Of a stretch of DNA of 64,000 bases, positions 1-9,384 are shown piece by piece. The translations under genes and the position numbers were made by a program. The notes under the pieces are model-generated. The model had not been told where the DNA came from. It did not search any database and saw only the letters and a list, made by a program, of their open reading frames with translations. The stretch is from Aquamicrobium sp. (lineage in GTDB: Bacteria; Pseudomonadota; Alphaproteobacteria; Rhizobiales; Rhizobiaceae), in NCBI GenBank assembly GCA_019739225.1, contig JAHHDT010000005.1:434001-498000 (forward strand), in the 5' to 3' direction. Each line of letters begins with the position of its first letter. Position 1 is the first letter of the stretch.

Positions 1-6
1 CTGCTG

Positions 7-489
7 CTATTTGCCCAGCACAAGCGTCCAGTAACGCCGGTCGTCATCGGTGCCCGCATAGGCGAGACCGAAGCGGGTGAAGCGCTCGTCAAGCATGTTG
101 CGGCGGTGGCCGGAGGAGGCCATCCACATCTGGAACAGCCGCTCCATCTCCATGCGACCATGGGCGAGGTTCTCGGCCGCCGGCGCGGCGACGCCGTCCG
201 CCTTCATCCGGGTGGCGAAATCGCGCCGCCAGCCGGTGTCGTGCGCCATGCGGCCCGATTGCGCCATGTAGCCGGACTGGCGCAACGCCGCCTTCTCCAG
301 TGTCGGATCGGGTCTCAGCGCCGGCAGGCCGGCTGAGGTGCGAATCTCGGCCAGATAGGCCTGCCCGGAGCGTGACGCCCCGGCCGAAGCGCCGGGCGTG
401 GTTCCCGTCTGGCAGCCGGCGACCAGTAGCGCTCCTGCCAGCATGACGGCCGCGCCGGCGGCGCTGACTGCTCTTGCGATGCGGTTCAT
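7..489 (-). CDS. CAP (SCP/PR1-like) domain lipoprotein
   Basis: 160 aa. A hydrophobic leader ends in a lipobox (LVAGC, Cys26), so the protein is probably lipid-anchored in the cell envelope. The rest matches the bacterial CAP/SCP fold: helix with MAHDTGW (about residue 82), AENLAHG (about 105) and a C-terminal WMASSGHRRNML block (about 121), all usual CAP signatures. Bacterial CAP-domain lipoproteins are widespread in Rhizobiales and their biochemical role is unsettled, so I assign none. It lies 62 bp downstream of rmuC on the same strand and may be co-transcribed with it. Confidence 0.85.
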   Translation of the reverse strand: MNRIARAVSAAGAAVMLAGALLVAGCQTGTTPGASAGASRSGQAYLAEIRTSAGLPALRPDPTLEKAALRQSGYMAQSGRMAHDTGWRRDFATRMKADGVAAPAAENLAHGRMEMERLFQMWMASSGHRRNMLDERFTRFGLAYAGTDDDRRYWTLVLGK

Positions 490-551
490 GGATGCCCTTC
501 GAATTTGCGACGGTGGGCTTCTTCAAACAGGATCGTGGCAGGATGCGGGCA

Positions 552-1799
552 TCATTCGCCGTCTTCGACCACATGCAGACGCAACTGCCCGGTGCGCGAC
601 GAGGCCGTTCGCGGCGCGGGCTCTTCCGTCTCCGGCGCGCCGCCCTCGATGCCGAACTCGAGCGCCTCGATCTTGGCACCGCGCCGCGTGACCTTGTCGA
701 CCGAGGTCAGGATCGTCTCGACGTCGCGGCTCGCCTGCGAGAAATGCGTCTGCAGCTTGCGCACGCGATCGTCAAGGCGGCCGATATCTTCCATCAGCCG
801 CACCACCTCGTGCTGGATAAGGTGTGCCTGCTCGCGCATGCGCGCATCCTTGAGCACGGCCTGGATCACCTGGATCGACAGCATCAGCAGCGACGGCGAG
901 ACGATGACCACGCGGGCGCGGTGCGCCTTCTGCACGACCGCCTCGAAGTTCTCGTGGATCTCGGCGAAGATCGATTCGGACGGCACGAACATGAAGGCCG
1001 TGTCCTGTGTTTCGCCCGCTATCAGGTACTTCTCCGCGATGGCGCGGATGTGCACCTCCACGTCGCGGCGAAAGGCCTGCGCGGCGACCTTCTGCGCGTC
1101 CGCTCCCTCGCTCTCGGCCGCCGCCCGGATCGCGTTCCACGATTCCAGCGGGAACTTGGCGTCGATGACGAGGTCGGGCGCGCCGTTGGGCATGCGCACG
1201 AGGCAATCGGGGCGGTTGTTGTTCGACAGCGTCGCCTGGAACTCGTAGGCGCCGTGTGGCAGGCCGTCGGCGACGATCGCCTCCATGCGGCTCTGGCCGA
1301 ACGCGCCACGCGTCTGCTTGTTGGACAGGATCTGCTGGAGCTGCACGACCTGGCCCGCCAGCGACTGGATGTTGGACTGCGCCGTGTCGATCACCGCCAG
1401 CCGCTCCTGCAGCTTCGCCAGGTTCTCATGCGTCGACTTCGTCTGCTCGGTAATCGAATGGCCGAGCCGCGCGCTCATCCCGTCAAGCCGCTCGCCGATC
1501 GATTTCGTCAGTTCCGCCTGCCGACTGCCGAAGACCTCTGCGATGGTGCCCATGCGGCCCTGCATCTCGGCCTGCGCGCGGGCGATCTCGGCCATGCGGG
1601 CTTCCGCCTCGCGGGCGCGCTGCGTCGCTTCGGCTGCCGCCTCGGCGCGGGAGCGGGCGGAGCGCAGCAGGGCGAGCGTGAGAAACAGGAGCAGCAGCAG
1701 CACCAGCGCGACCGCACTCGCAAGGGCCTGGCCCAGCGTGATCGTAGTCGCGCCGAGGTGGGCGACGGGGAGCGAAAGCAGTGCGGCCGGATCATTCAT
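552..1799 (-). CDS. rmuC: DNA recombination protein RmuC
   Basis: About 415 aa. One N-terminal membrane segment (roughly residues 15-35) is followed by a long Ala/Glu/Arg-rich coiled coil and then the conserved RmuC nuclease-like core (DCLVRMPNGAPDLVIDAKFP, then MFVPSESIFAEIHE and VVIVSPSLLMLSIQVI). RmuC proteins limit inversions and rearrangements at short repeats. The start at 1799 (MNDPAALLS) is preferred over an upstream in-frame ATG at 1832 because the latter has no ribosome binding site, but a GAAGGG sits very close to the 1799 ATG, so the choice is uncertain. It is divergent from def, with about 100 bp between them. Confidence 0.9.
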   Translation of the reverse strand: MNDPAALLSLPVAHLGATTITLGQALASAVALVLLLLLFLTLALLRSARSRAEAAAEATQRAREAEARMAEIARAQAEMQGRMGTIAEVFGSRQAELTKSIGERLDGMSARLGHSITEQTKSTHENLAKLQERLAVIDTAQSNIQSLAGQVVQLQQILSNKQTRGAFGQSRMEAIVADGLPHGAYEFQATLSNNNRPDCLVRMPNGAPDLVIDAKFPLESWNAIRAAAESEGADAQKVAAQAFRRDVEVHIRAIAEKYLIAGETQDTAFMFVPSESIFAEIHENFEAVVQKAHRARVVIVSPSLLMLSIQVIQAVLKDARMREQAHLIQHEVVRLMEDIGRLDDRVRKLQTHFSQASRDVETILTSVDKVTRRGAKIEALEFGIEGGAPETEEPAPRTASSRTGQLRLHVVEDGE

Positions 1800-1900
1800 C
1801 CCTTCAGGATAGACGATTCGGCTGGCCGGCATAAGACCAAAACGTGAACATTCTCGCCAAAGCCGTTGACGCCTCTGGGGTTACCGATTACCTGACGGGC

Positions 1901-2428
1901 ATGATCAGACCTCTTGTCATCCTCCCCGATCCCGTCCTGCGCCAGGTTTCCGAGCCGGTGGAGCGGGTCGACGACGCGCTGCGGCGCTTTGCCGACGACA
2001 TGCTCGAGACGATGTACGACGCGCCCGGCATCGGGCTGGCGGCGATCCAGATCGGCGAACCGCGCCGCATGCTGGTGATCGATCTCGCCAAGGAGGACGA
2101 GCCGAAGGCGCCGCATGTCTTCATCAACCCGGAAATCGTCGCCAGCGGCGACGGCATTTCGGTCTATGAGGAAGGGTGCCTGTCGATCCCGGACTACTAT
2201 GCCGAGGTCGAGCGGCCGGACACGGTGACGGTGAAATATCTCGACCGCGACGGCAAGGAACAGGTCATCGAGGCCGACGGGCTGATGGCGACGTGCCTGC
2301 AGCATGAGATCGACCATCTCAACGGCGTGCTGTTCATCGACCACATCTCCAAACTCAAGCGCGACATGGTGGTGCGCAGGTTCAAGAAGCTGGCGCGCGA
2401 CAAACCCCTCAGCCGGATGGCCGGCTAG
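1901..2428 (+). CDS. def: Peptide deformylase
   Basis: 175 aa from the ATG at 1901. It removes the formyl group from the N-terminal methionine of nascent proteins. All three metal/active-site motifs are present: [10 protein letters not shown] (motif 1), EGCLS with the metal-binding Cys (motif 2), and QHEIDH with two metal-binding His and the catalytic Glu (motif 3). The reading frame is open back to 1844, but homologues begin at [15 protein letters not shown]. It is first in a def-fmt-GNAT-truA run; pairing with fmt is the classic arrangement, since fmt adds the formyl group that def removes. Confidence 0.95.
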   Translation: MIRPLVILPDPVLRQVSEPVERVDDALRRFADDMLETMYDAPGIGLAAIQIGEPRRMLVIDLAKEDEPKAPHVFINPEIVASGDGISVYEEGCLSIPDYYAEVERPDTVTVKYLDRDGKEQVIEADGLMATCLQHEIDHLNGVLFIDHISKLKRDMVVRRFKKLARDKPLSRMAG

Positions 2429-2457
2429 CCCCGCGCCGGCGAGCCGGAGGCCGCACC

Positions 2458-3393
2458 ATGTCCCTACGCGTCATCTTCATGGGAACGCCCGAGTTTTCGG
2501 CCGCGACGCTGCGCGCGATCGCCGAGGCCGGGCACGAGATCGTCGCCGTCTATAGCCAGCCGCCGCGCCCTGCGGGCCGGCGCGGACTGGAACTGACGAA
2601 ATCGCCGGTGCATCTGCTTGCCGAGGAGTTGGGCGTCGAGGTGCGCACGCCCAAGTCGCTAAAGGGCGAAGACGAGCAACAGGCGTTCCGCGATCTGGAG
2701 GCGGACGTCGCCGTCGTGGTCGCCTACGGGTTGCTGCTGCCGAAGCCGATCCTCGACGGCACCCGTCTGGGCGCGTTCAACGGCCATGCGTCGCTGCTGC
2801 CGCGCTGGCGCGGCGCGGCTCCGATCCAGCGCGCGATCATGGCCGGTGACACCGAGACCGGCATGATGGTCATGAAGATGGACGAGGGGCTCGACACCGG
2901 CCCTGTGGCCTTGACGGAACGCGTCGCCATCGGTCCCGACATGACCGCTGGCGAACTGCACGACGCGCTGATGGCAACGGGTGCCGCACTGATGGTGCGG
3001 GCGCTGGAGGCGCTCGAATCCGGATCGCTGTCGCTGAAACCGCAGCCTGAAGAAGGCGCGACCTACGCGAAGAAGATCGCCAAGGAGGAGGCGCGCATCG
3101 ACTGGTCGCGGAGCGCGGCGGAGGTGCACAATCATATCCGGGGGCTTTCACCGTTTCCCGGCGCATGGTGCGAGATGACGACCGGAGGTAAGGCGGAACG
3201 CGTGAAGCTGCTGCGCTCGACCATGGCCGAGGGCGAGGGGCCTGCCGGGCGCATCCTCGACGATCGGTTGACCGTAGCCTGCGGCAACGGCGCGGTGCGG
3301 CTGACGGAGCTGCAGCGGGCAGGCGGAAAGCCGATGGCGGCGGGCGAGTTCCTGCGCGGCGCCAAGATCGGCGAGGGAGACGAGCTGTCATGA
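2458..3393 (+). CDS. fmt: Methionyl-tRNA formyltransferase
   Basis: 311 aa, normal length. It formylates initiator Met-tRNA using 10-formyl-tetrahydrofolate. The N-terminal formyltransferase fold shows [14 protein letters not shown], the catalytic Asn/His region [20 protein letters not shown], and the following Asp in [12 protein letters not shown]. The C-terminal OB-fold domain starts near residue 205. A GGAG ribosome binding site lies 7-10 bp before the ATG. It sits 29 bp after def and overlaps the next gene by 4 bp (ATGA), so translation is probably coupled. Confidence 0.97.
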   Translation: MSLRVIFMGTPEFSAATLRAIAEAGHEIVAVYSQPPRPAGRRGLELTKSPVHLLAEELGVEVRTPKSLKGEDEQQAFRDLEADVAVVVAYGLLLPKPILDGTRLGAFNGHASLLPRWRGAAPIQRAIMAGDTETGMMVMKMDEGLDTGPVALTERVAIGPDMTAGELHDALMATGAALMVRALEALESGSLSLKPQPEEGATYAKKIAKEEARIDWSRSAAEVHNHIRGLSPFPGAWCEMTTGGKAERVKLLRSTMAEGEGPAGRILDDRLTVACGNGAVRLTELQRAGGKPMAAGEFLRGAKIGEGDELS

Positions 3394-3890
3394 ACGGCAT
3401 TACCATCCGTGAGGCGGCCGAGCGGGATCGCGGCGCGATCCGCGCGGTCGAGGAAGCGGCCTTCGGGCAGGATGGCGAGGCACGGCTCGTCGAGCTGCTG
3501 GTCGCCGCCAGCGACGATGTGCTCGAACTGGTCGCCGAACGGGACGGCGAACTTGTCGGCCATGTGTTGTTCTCGCGGCTGATGGTGGAGACACGCAACC
3601 GCAGCTTCGCCGCGGTCGCGCTCGCGCCGCTGGCGGTTTCGCCCGCCGCGCAGGGACAAGGCATCGGCGCGGCGCTTGTGGAAGAGGCGCACCGTCGCCT
3701 GCGCGCCGCGGGCGAGACTCTGTGCGTCGTGCTGGGCGATCCGGCCTATTACGGCCGTTTCTTATATGCGCACGAGCGCGCCAGCGGGTTCGAAAGCGAC
3801 TATCAGGGCGAGGCGCTGCAGGCGATTTCGTGGGGCGAGGCGCCGGCCAGCGGCAGGCTGGTCTACGCGCCGGCGTTCCAGGAGCTCTGA
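3390..3890 (+). CDS. GNAT family N-acetyltransferase (YhbS-like)
   Basis: 166 aa. The acetyl-CoA binding motif A is visible as [20 protein letters not shown] (about residues 81-100), with a preceding beta-strand ending [10 protein letters not shown] and a following [11 protein letters not shown] as in YhbS-type acetyltransferases. The substrate is unknown. It begins within the last codons of fmt (ATGA) and its own stop lies 2 bp before the GTG of truA. A GNAT gene tucked between fmt and truA may be a local insertion into the conserved def-fmt-truA order. Confidence 0.88.
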   Translation: MNGITIREAAERDRGAIRAVEEAAFGQDGEARLVELLVAASDDVLELVAERDGELVGHVLFSRLMVETRNRSFAAVALAPLAVSPAAQGQGIGAALVEEAHRRLRAAGETLCVVLGDPAYYGRFLYAHERASGFESDYQGEALQAISWGEAPASGRLVYAPAFQEL

Positions 3891-3892
3891 CG

Positions 3893-4636
3893 GTGCCGCG
3901 CTACCGGCTCGACATCGAATATGACGGACGGGCTTATGCCGGCTGGCAGCGGCAGGCCGACCTTGCCACGGTTCAGGAAGCGATCGAGAAGGCCATACTC
4001 GGCTTTTGCGGCCAGACGGTTACGATCCGCGGCGCCGGGCGCACCGATGCCGGCGTGCATGCGATGGGGCAGGTGGTCCATGTCGATCTCGACAGGGAAT
4101 GGGACGCCGACAAGGTGCAGGGCGCGCTCAACGCCCATCTGACGATGGCGGGCGAGGCCGTCGCGGTGCTGGCGGCGGCGCGCGTGGCGGATGATTTCGA
4201 TGCGCGGTTCTCGGCGGCCGCCCGGCACTATCTCTACGTTATCCTCAACCGTCGCGCGCCGGCGGCACTGATGCGCGGCAATGTTTGGCACGTACCGCGT
4301 TTGCTGGATGCGGACGCAATGCACGCGGCCGCGCAGCGGCTTCTGGGCAAGCACGACTTCACCACCTTTCGCTCGGTGCAGTGCCAGTCGGCAAGCCCGG
4401 TCAAGACGCTCGACCGGCTCGACGTTTCGCGCGACGGCGACCTGATCGAGGTTCGCGCGTCGGCGCGCTCTTTCCTGCACAATCAGGTGCGCTCGATGGT
4501 CGGCTCGCTGAAGAAGGTGGGCGAGGGCGGCTGGAGCGCGGACGACCTCGAGGCGGCACTGAAGGCCGCCGACCGCGCTCGCTGCGGGCAGGTCGCGCCG
4601 CCCGACGGGCTCTACCTCACCCGGGTCGATTATTGA
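3893..4636 (+). CDS. truA: tRNA pseudouridine(38-40) synthase
   Basis: 247 aa from a GTG at 3893, with AGGAG 9-13 bp upstream inside the end of the GNAT gene. It converts uridines 38-40 of the tRNA anticodon arm to pseudouridine. The catalytic Asp lies in [11 protein letters not shown] (about residue 51), and the usual [11 protein letters not shown]-like block is seen as [13 protein letters not shown]. The open frame reaches back to 3722 but that part overlaps the GNAT gene and is not homologous. Its last 20 bp overlap the convergent Lrp-family gene. Confidence 0.96.
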   Translation: MPRYRLDIEYDGRAYAGWQRQADLATVQEAIEKAILGFCGQTVTIRGAGRTDAGVHAMGQVVHVDLDREWDADKVQGALNAHLTMAGEAVAVLAAARVADDFDARFSAAARHYLYVILNRRAPAALMRGNVWHVPRLLDADAMHAAAQRLLGKHDFTTFRSVQCQSASPVKTLDRLDVSRDGDLIEVRASARSFLHNQVRSMVGSLKKVGEGGWSADDLEAALKAADRARCGQVAPPDGLYLTRVDY

Positions 4637-5180
4637 ACGCATCGACGCCGGCCTGCGCGTTCTTCACCAGAGCCGGCCATTCGGCGGTGACGCCGGGCTG
4701 CACCGGACGTTCCAGATAGGTGGACAGCACCACATAGCTGCGGGTCGCCTTGACGCCGGGCGTATCGTAGAGGCGCGCAAGCAGGCCCTCGAGCGCATGC
4801 GTGCTTTCCGTGCGGACCTTGAGCAGCATGCAGGTGTCGCCGGCAACCGAGTGGATCTCCTCCACCTCGGGGTGCTCCTCGATCGCGAGCAGCACCGGCG
4901 TCTTGCCCCAGCCGGTGGTGTCGACATGCACGAAGGCAAGCATCGGTTTGCCGCTCGCCTCGGGATCGATCAGCGCGGCGACCTTGCGGATCGCGCCGCA
5001 GCGGCGCAGGCGCTTGACCCGCTCGTGCGCGGCGGGCGGCGAAAGGCCGACCCGCTCGCCCAGATCCGCGTAGCTGATGGTCGCATCCTCGGCCAGAACG
5101 CCTAACAGCTTTCGGTCCATATCGTCGAGGGCGCGGCCGCTGGCGCGTTTACGCCGAATACCATCTGTATTTTCGTTCAT
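4617..5180 (-). CDS. Lrp/AsnC family transcriptional regulator
   Basis: 187 aa. The N-terminal helix-turn-helix (about residues 20-70: [20 protein letters not shown] ... [20 protein letters not shown]) is followed by an AsnC-type RAM ligand-binding domain with the glycine-containing turn [11 protein letters not shown]. About 20 residues precede the usual start, so a start at Met21 is possible. It is divergent from an MFS transporter with only 48 bp between them and an inverted repeat in the gap. By the usual logic of Lrp pairs it may control that exporter in response to an amino acid or related ligand (inference). Confidence 0.92.
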   Translation of the reverse strand: MNENTDGIRRKRASGRALDDMDRKLLGVLAEDATISYADLGERVGLSPPAAHERVKRLRRCGAIRKVAALIDPEASGKPMLAFVHVDTTGWGKTPVLLAIEEHPEVEEIHSVAGDTCMLLKVRTESTHALEGLLARLYDTPGVKATRSYVVLSTYLERPVQPGVTAEWPALVKNAQAGVDAFNNRPG

Positions 5181-5208
5181 ATCGCAGTTCCACCTTGATG
5201 CCGAACAT

Positions 5209-5231
5209 CATTCTGCAATCATGCAGGAATG
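5209..5231. promoter_or_regulatory. Inverted repeat in the Lrp/MFS divergent promoter
   Basis: CATTCTGCA-ATCA-TGCAGGAATG forms an inverted repeat with one extra G in the right arm. It is flanked on both sides by direct copies of GAACATC (5203-5209 and 5234-5240). It sits at the MFS start and 29 bp upstream of the Lrp-type start. Lrp/AsnC regulators bind such imperfect palindromes. That this is the operator is inference. Confidence 0.45.
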
Positions 5232-6401
5232 ACGAACATCGATCAACACACTATCGCAGCCGCCCCGGCAAGGATGCCGATCCCGCCCTTCGCGTTCTTG
5301 CTGACCGCTTGCATCGGCGTGATCGGCTCGAACTCGCTGGCGCTGGGGCCGATCGCGCCCGAGGTCGCGCGGGCGCTGGGAACCAGCGTTCCGGCGGTGA
5401 TGGTCGCGTCGGCCGCCTTCGGCCTCGGCACGGCGGCGAGCGCGGTTTTTCTCGGCCGGCTCATCGACCGCCACGGTGCGCGGCGCATGCTGCTGGCGGC
5501 ATTGCTGCTGCTTGGCGCAGGACTCGGCGGCAGCGCGCTGGCGCCGGCGCTTGCGGCACTCGTCGCCGCGCAGTTCGTCGTCGGCATCGCCGCAGGTGTC
5601 GCGCTGCCGGCGATCTATACGCTGGCGGCCGAGGTTGCGCCCGCCGGACGCGAAAGCCAGACCATCGGCGTCGTGCTCACCGGCTGGACGCTCAGCATGG
5701 TCGCCGGCGTCTCGCTTTCGGCGGTGCTGGCCGATCTCGCTGGCTGGCGGCTGGTCTATGCCGTGGTGGCGGTCGCGGCGCTCGCTGCGGCACTGGCGGT
5801 TTCGGCCTCAGCGGCTGGGACGGCCGCAGCCGGCTCAAGCGTCTCGCAATCGCCTTTTGCCGCGCTGCGCGTGCGCGGCGTGGCGCCGCTGCTCGTGGCC
5901 TGCGCCGCCTTCATGACCTCGTTCTACGGCGTCTACGGCTATATCGGCGATCATCTGCACGGGGCACTGGGCCTACCGCTTAGTGCCAACGGCCTCGTCG
6001 CGCTGAGCTACGGGCTCGGTTTCGGCGCCGCCGCGTTGCTCGACCGCCTCATCGACAGGGTCGGCCCCGGCCTGCTGCTATCGCTGATCTTCCTGGGTGT
6101 CGCGGCGGTGTTCGCCGCCATGGCCGTGGCGAGCGTTTCTTATGCGGCGATGCTGGTAGCGGTCTTCGCCTGGGGGCTGATCAACCATTTCGGGCTCAAT
6201 GTGCTGATCATGCGGCTGACGGCGCTCGACCCTTCGCGACGTGGTGCGATCATGGGGCTGAACAGCGGCGTGACCTATCTGGCGCTGTTTGCCGGCACGA
6301 TCGGCTTTGGTCCGGTCTATGCGGCGTTCGGTTTCGCCGTGCTGCCGGTGCTGGCGGTCGGGCTGATGATCGTCGCGGCCGCATTCGCCGCGCGGCGCTA
6401 G
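5229..6401 (+). CDS. MFS transporter (drug/arabinose-efflux-like)
   Basis: 390 aa with about 12 hydrophobic segments. The loop 2-3 motif of the major facilitator family is seen as FLGRLIDRHGARRMLLAALL (about residues 75-94), and its weaker repeat in the second half as LLDRLIDRVGPGLLL. The size and N-terminus (TACIGVIGSNSLALGPIAPE) resemble DHA1-type exporters. The substrate is unknown. The AGGA directly abuts the ATG at 5229, so translation may begin at Met17 (5277). It is divergent from the Lrp-family gene. Confidence 0.88.
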   Translation: MTNIDQHTIAAAPARMPIPPFAFLLTACIGVIGSNSLALGPIAPEVARALGTSVPAVMVASAAFGLGTAASAVFLGRLIDRHGARRMLLAALLLLGAGLGGSALAPALAALVAAQFVVGIAAGVALPAIYTLAAEVAPAGRESQTIGVVLTGWTLSMVAGVSLSAVLADLAGWRLVYAVVAVAALAAALAVSASAAGTAAAGSSVSQSPFAALRVRGVAPLLVACAAFMTSFYGVYGYIGDHLHGALGLPLSANGLVALSYGLGFGAAALLDRLIDRVGPGLLLSLIFLGVAAVFAAMAVASVSYAAMLVAVFAWGLINHFGLNVLIMRLTALDPSRRGAIMGLNSGVTYLALFAGTIGFGPVYAAFGFAVLPVLAVGLMIVAAAFAARR

Positions 6402-6408
6402 GCCCGCC

Positions 6409-7011
6409 CTAGCTTGGCATCGGGGCGCTGAGGCCCAGCAGGTCCTGTAGCGCGAACAGGGTCAGGACCGACGCCATGAACATGCCGGCGAAGACGCCTG
6501 TCGCCACGCCCGGCCCCTTGTCTATTGCCGCATCGGTCAGCCGCCACGAGAGCACCATGCTGGCGAGGAAGATGCCGAGCGACAGGGCGGTCGCCGCCTC
6601 GCCGAGCCCCGGTGCGACCAGCCGCAGCAGCGAGGCAGGCAGCATGAACCAGGCAAACAGCGCCGAGCCCCAGTTGGTGGCGACGACATAGGCGACGAAG
6701 CGGTCGCGGATGCCGACATAGCCGGAGATTGCGGCGACCGCCGCGATCGGCAGAACCCACGAACCGATGTCGACGACGGCCAGCCGCAGCACCAGCAGCA
6801 CGCGGCCGACGAAGCGGGCTTCGGGCACGGCCAGTTCGTTGGCGAGCGGCACCCAGCCGACCAGCAGCACCGGCAGCGCGATGAGGATTGCGAAGAACGA
6901 GTTCCAGAAGCCGTCGACTGAGAGGTCGAGCATGCGCACGGCGTCGCGCTTGCCCGTCATCATGCGCCAGGCGCCGAGGAGGTGTCTCTGGATGTCCTCG
7001 GCGGGCGGCAT
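6409..7011 (-). CDS. Conserved membrane protein, Yip1-like, function unknown
   Basis: 200 aa with about five hydrophobic segments (around residues 35-55, 70-95, 100-125, 145-170 and 172-190). The layout of a short polar N-terminus followed by five helices is Yip1-like, but I do not recognise a defining motif. Its ATG lies one base after the dapE stop (TGACATG), so it is almost certainly translated from the dapE transcript. No function is assigned. Confidence 0.75.
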   Translation of the reverse strand: MPPAEDIQRHLLGAWRMMTGKRDAVRMLDLSVDGFWNSFFAILIALPVLLVGWVPLANELAVPEARFVGRVLLVLRLAVVDIGSWVLPIAAVAAISGYVGIRDRFVAYVVATNWGSALFAWFMLPASLLRLVAPGLGEAATALSLGIFLASMVLSWRLTDAAIDKGPGVATGVFAGMFMASVLTLFALQDLLGLSAPMPS

Positions 7012-7012
7012 G

Positions 7013-8200
7013 TCAGGCGAACCAGTCTTCCAGGAAACGCTGGTAGATGCGCGTCAACGTCTCCAGATCGGAGAGCGCCACGCGTTCGTCGACCATGTGC
7101 ATGGTCTGCCCGACGAGGCCGAACTCGACCACCGGGCAATGATCCTTGATGAAGCGGGCATCGGACGTGCCGCCGGATGTCGACAGCACCGGCTTGCGGC
7201 CGGTCACCGCCTCGACGGATGCGCTTAAGCCGGCCGTCAGCTTCTCGTCGCGGGTGATGAAGACCGGGCTCGGCCGATCACGCCAGATCAGCTCGAAATT
7301 GATCTTCTCCCCACGGCCGGGCCGCAGCTTCCTGCGCGCGGCGGCGCGGTCGAGCCGGTTGTGGATTTCCGCCTGCAGCGTCTCCGCCGTCCAGGTGTCG
7401 TTGAAACGGATGTTGAACGATGCCTTCGCGCGGGCCGGGATGACGTTGGTGGCCGGATTGCCGACGTCGATGGTGGTCACTTCCAGATTTGTCGGCTGGA
7501 AATTGTCGGTGCCTTCGTCGAAGGCCGGCGACAGGAGCGCATCGACCAGCATGACGATGCCTGGCACCGGATTGTCGGCCAGGTGTGGATAGGCGGCGTG
7601 GCCCTGGCGGCCGTGAACGACGATGTCGCCGGAGATCGAGCCGCGACGGCCGATCTTGATCATGTCGCCGAGCGCCTCCGGGTTGGTCGGCTCGCCGACG
7701 ATCGCCGCGTCCCAGCTCTCGCCGCGCTTTGCCGCCCAGTCGAGCAGCTTGACGGTGCCGTTGATGGACGGGCCTTCCTCGTCGCCGGTGATCAGCAGCG
7801 ATACGCTGCCCTTCGGTGCGCCGTTCGCCTCGATGTGGCGGGCGATCGCCGCGACGAAACAGGCGATGCCGCCCTTCATGTCGACCGCGCCACGCCCGAA
7901 CATCCAGCCATCGGCGACCTCGGCTGCGAAGGGCGGATGCGTCCAGTCGGCCTCGTCGCCCACCGGCACGACATCGGTATGGCCGGCGAACATCAGATGC
8001 GGTCCGTTGCCGGAAAGCCGTCCGTAGAGGTTCTCGACGTCCGGAGTGCCGTCCTCGGAGAAGGTCGGCCTGTCGATGGCGAAACCCATCGGCGCAAGCA
8101 TCGCCTGCAGGGCCGAGAGCGCACCGCCCTCGGCGGGCGTGACGGACGGACAAAGGATGAGCGCGGCGAGGTTCGCCGCCGGATCAACAGGCAGGTTCAT
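7013..8200 (-). CDS. dapE: Succinyl-diaminopimelate desuccinylase
   Basis: 395 aa, M20 family zinc amidohydrolase. It hydrolyses N-succinyl-LL-diaminopimelate to LL-diaminopimelate in the lysine/peptidoglycan pathway. Metal and catalytic residues are visible: [12 protein letters not shown] (His and catalytic Asp), [10 protein letters not shown] (bridging Asp), ITGDEEG (Glu pair), and the C-terminal His in [10 protein letters not shown]. The internal dimerisation domain is present. dapD, acting one step earlier, lies about 1.6 kb away on the same strand, as in many Rhizobiales. It is followed by a coupled membrane-protein gene. Confidence 0.96.
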   Translation of the reverse strand: MNLPVDPAANLAALILCPSVTPAEGGALSALQAMLAPMGFAIDRPTFSEDGTPDVENLYGRLSGNGPHLMFAGHTDVVPVGDEADWTHPPFAAEVADGWMFGRGAVDMKGGIACFVAAIARHIEANGAPKGSVSLLITGDEEGPSINGTVKLLDWAAKRGESWDAAIVGEPTNPEALGDMIKIGRRGSISGDIVVHGRQGHAAYPHLADNPVPGIVMLVDALLSPAFDEGTDNFQPTNLEVTTIDVGNPATNVIPARAKASFNIRFNDTWTAETLQAEIHNRLDRAAARRKLRPGRGEKINFELIWRDRPSPVFITRDEKLTAGLSASVEAVTGRKPVLSTSGGTSDARFIKDHCPVVEFGLVGQTMHMVDERVALSDLETLTRIYQRFLEDWFA

Positions 8201-8221
8201 GTGTGCGATGGATAGACCAAG

Positions 8222-8260
8222 CCGCCGAAGCTGTCACGTAGAGCGTGACGCAGTCGGCGG
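8222..8260. repeat. Compound hairpin upstream of dapE
   Basis: A 39-nt two-tier inverted repeat: outer arms CCGCCGA/TCGGCGG (8222-8228, 8254-8260), a 4-nt internal bubble, and inner arms GTCACG/CGTGAC (8233-8238, 8244-8249) around TAGAG. It lies 22 bp upstream of the dapE start and 89 bp upstream of the PanE-like start. It could be an mRNA leader structure for dapE or a divergent-promoter operator; the sequence does not decide. Confidence 0.5.
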
Positions 8261-8348
8261 TGAAAAACATAGGGCCAGAGGGCGCGTCCTTCGCCATTGA
8301 CCCGCCCGTGTTTGAATGTCTCCATCCGGGTTCGCGCGGAGGACTGGC

Positions 8349-9374
8349 ATGATCGGTGTCGACACGAAGATCGCGGTTGCGGGGGCGGGAAGCATCGGCT
8401 GCCATGCCGGTGGGTGCTTGGCGCTTGCGGGACGCAGGGTCAGCTTGCTCTGTCGGCCGGCACTTGCCGATGCCGTCGAAAAGCGGGGGCTGCGGATCGT
8501 CGATCTGGGCGGAGGCGTGCGCGATGTGCCGGCAGGCGCGATCGGTGCCGAAAGCGATCCCGCGGTGGCATTGGCCGATGCCGGTGTCGTGCTGGTGACG
8601 GTGAAGAGCCATGACACCGCGGCGATGGCCGAACTGGTCGCGCGCCGTGCACGGGCCGATGCCGTGGTCGTCAGCCTGCAGAACGGAGTCAGGAATGCGG
8701 AAACGCTGCGCCGGACTTTGCCGGCTACGATGCGCGTCGTCACCGGCATGGTACCGTTCAACGTGGTGCGCGGCGAGACGGCGGAAGGCGCGCCAATGTT
8801 CCATCGTGCCAGCAGCGGATCCACGCTTCTGGCGGCTGGTGTGCCGGGCCTGCGCGATTTGCTGGACGTGTCCGGTTTTCCGTCCGCCGAACATGCCGAT
8901 CTCGACGCCGTGTTGTGGGGTAAGCTGGTGATGAACCTCAACAACGCCTTCAACGCGCTGTCGGGCCTGCCGCTGGCCGAGCAGCTTGGCGACCGCCGCT
9001 GGCGGCGGCCGTTTGCCGATCAGGTGAGCGAGGCGCTGGACGTGTTGCGGGCGGCGGGCATCCGGCCCCGCGCGGCAGCCGGACCGCCCCCGGCTCTGAT
9101 TCCCTCGATCCTGCGGCTGCCCGACTGGCTGTTCCGCATACTGGCCCGACGCATGCTGTCGATCGACCCGCAGGCGCGATCCTCGATGTGGGAGGATCTG
9201 CAGCGCGGGCGGCCGACGGAAATCGACGAGTTTCAGGGCGTGATCGTCGCGCTGGCCGAACGGCATGGCCGGACGGCGCCGTTGTCGACGCGCGTTGTGA
9301 AGCTAGTGCGGGATGCGGAAAGGGCCGGTGCGGGATCGCCGGTGCTCACGCCCGAAGATATGGCGGGCGCCTAG
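8349..9374 (+). CDS. 2-dehydropantoate 2-reductase family protein (ApbA/PanE-like)
   Basis: 341 aa from the ATG at 8349, which has a good GGAGG 8 bp upstream; an in-frame ATG at 8316 lacks one. An N-terminal Rossmann fold binds NADP (KIAVAGAGSIGCHAGG), and a C-terminal ApbA_C domain carries the conserved LWGKLVMNLNNAFNALSGL block (catalytic Lys and Asn region). PanE reduces ketopantoate to pantoate for coenzyme A. This family also includes paralogues with other substrates and no other pan gene is nearby, so the precise activity is uncertain. Confidence 0.85.
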   Translation: MIGVDTKIAVAGAGSIGCHAGGCLALAGRRVSLLCRPALADAVEKRGLRIVDLGGGVRDVPAGAIGAESDPAVALADAGVVLVTVKSHDTAAMAELVARRARADAVVVSLQNGVRNAETLRRTLPATMRVVTGMVPFNVVRGETAEGAPMFHRASSGSTLLAAGVPGLRDLLDVSGFPSAEHADLDAVLWGKLVMNLNNAFNALSGLPLAEQLGDRRWRRPFADQVSEALDVLRAAGIRPRAAAGPPPALIPSILRLPDWLFRILARRMLSIDPQARSSMWEDLQRGRPTEIDEFQGVIVALAERHGRTAPLSTRVVKLVRDAERAGAGSPVLTPEDMAGA

Positions 9375-9384
9375 CGCCTGCCTG

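Noticed and set aside
474-1847. Long plus-strand frame opposite rmuC
   Set aside because: It is His/Arg/Leu-rich, antisense to a clear rmuC gene and typical of GC-rich shadow frames.
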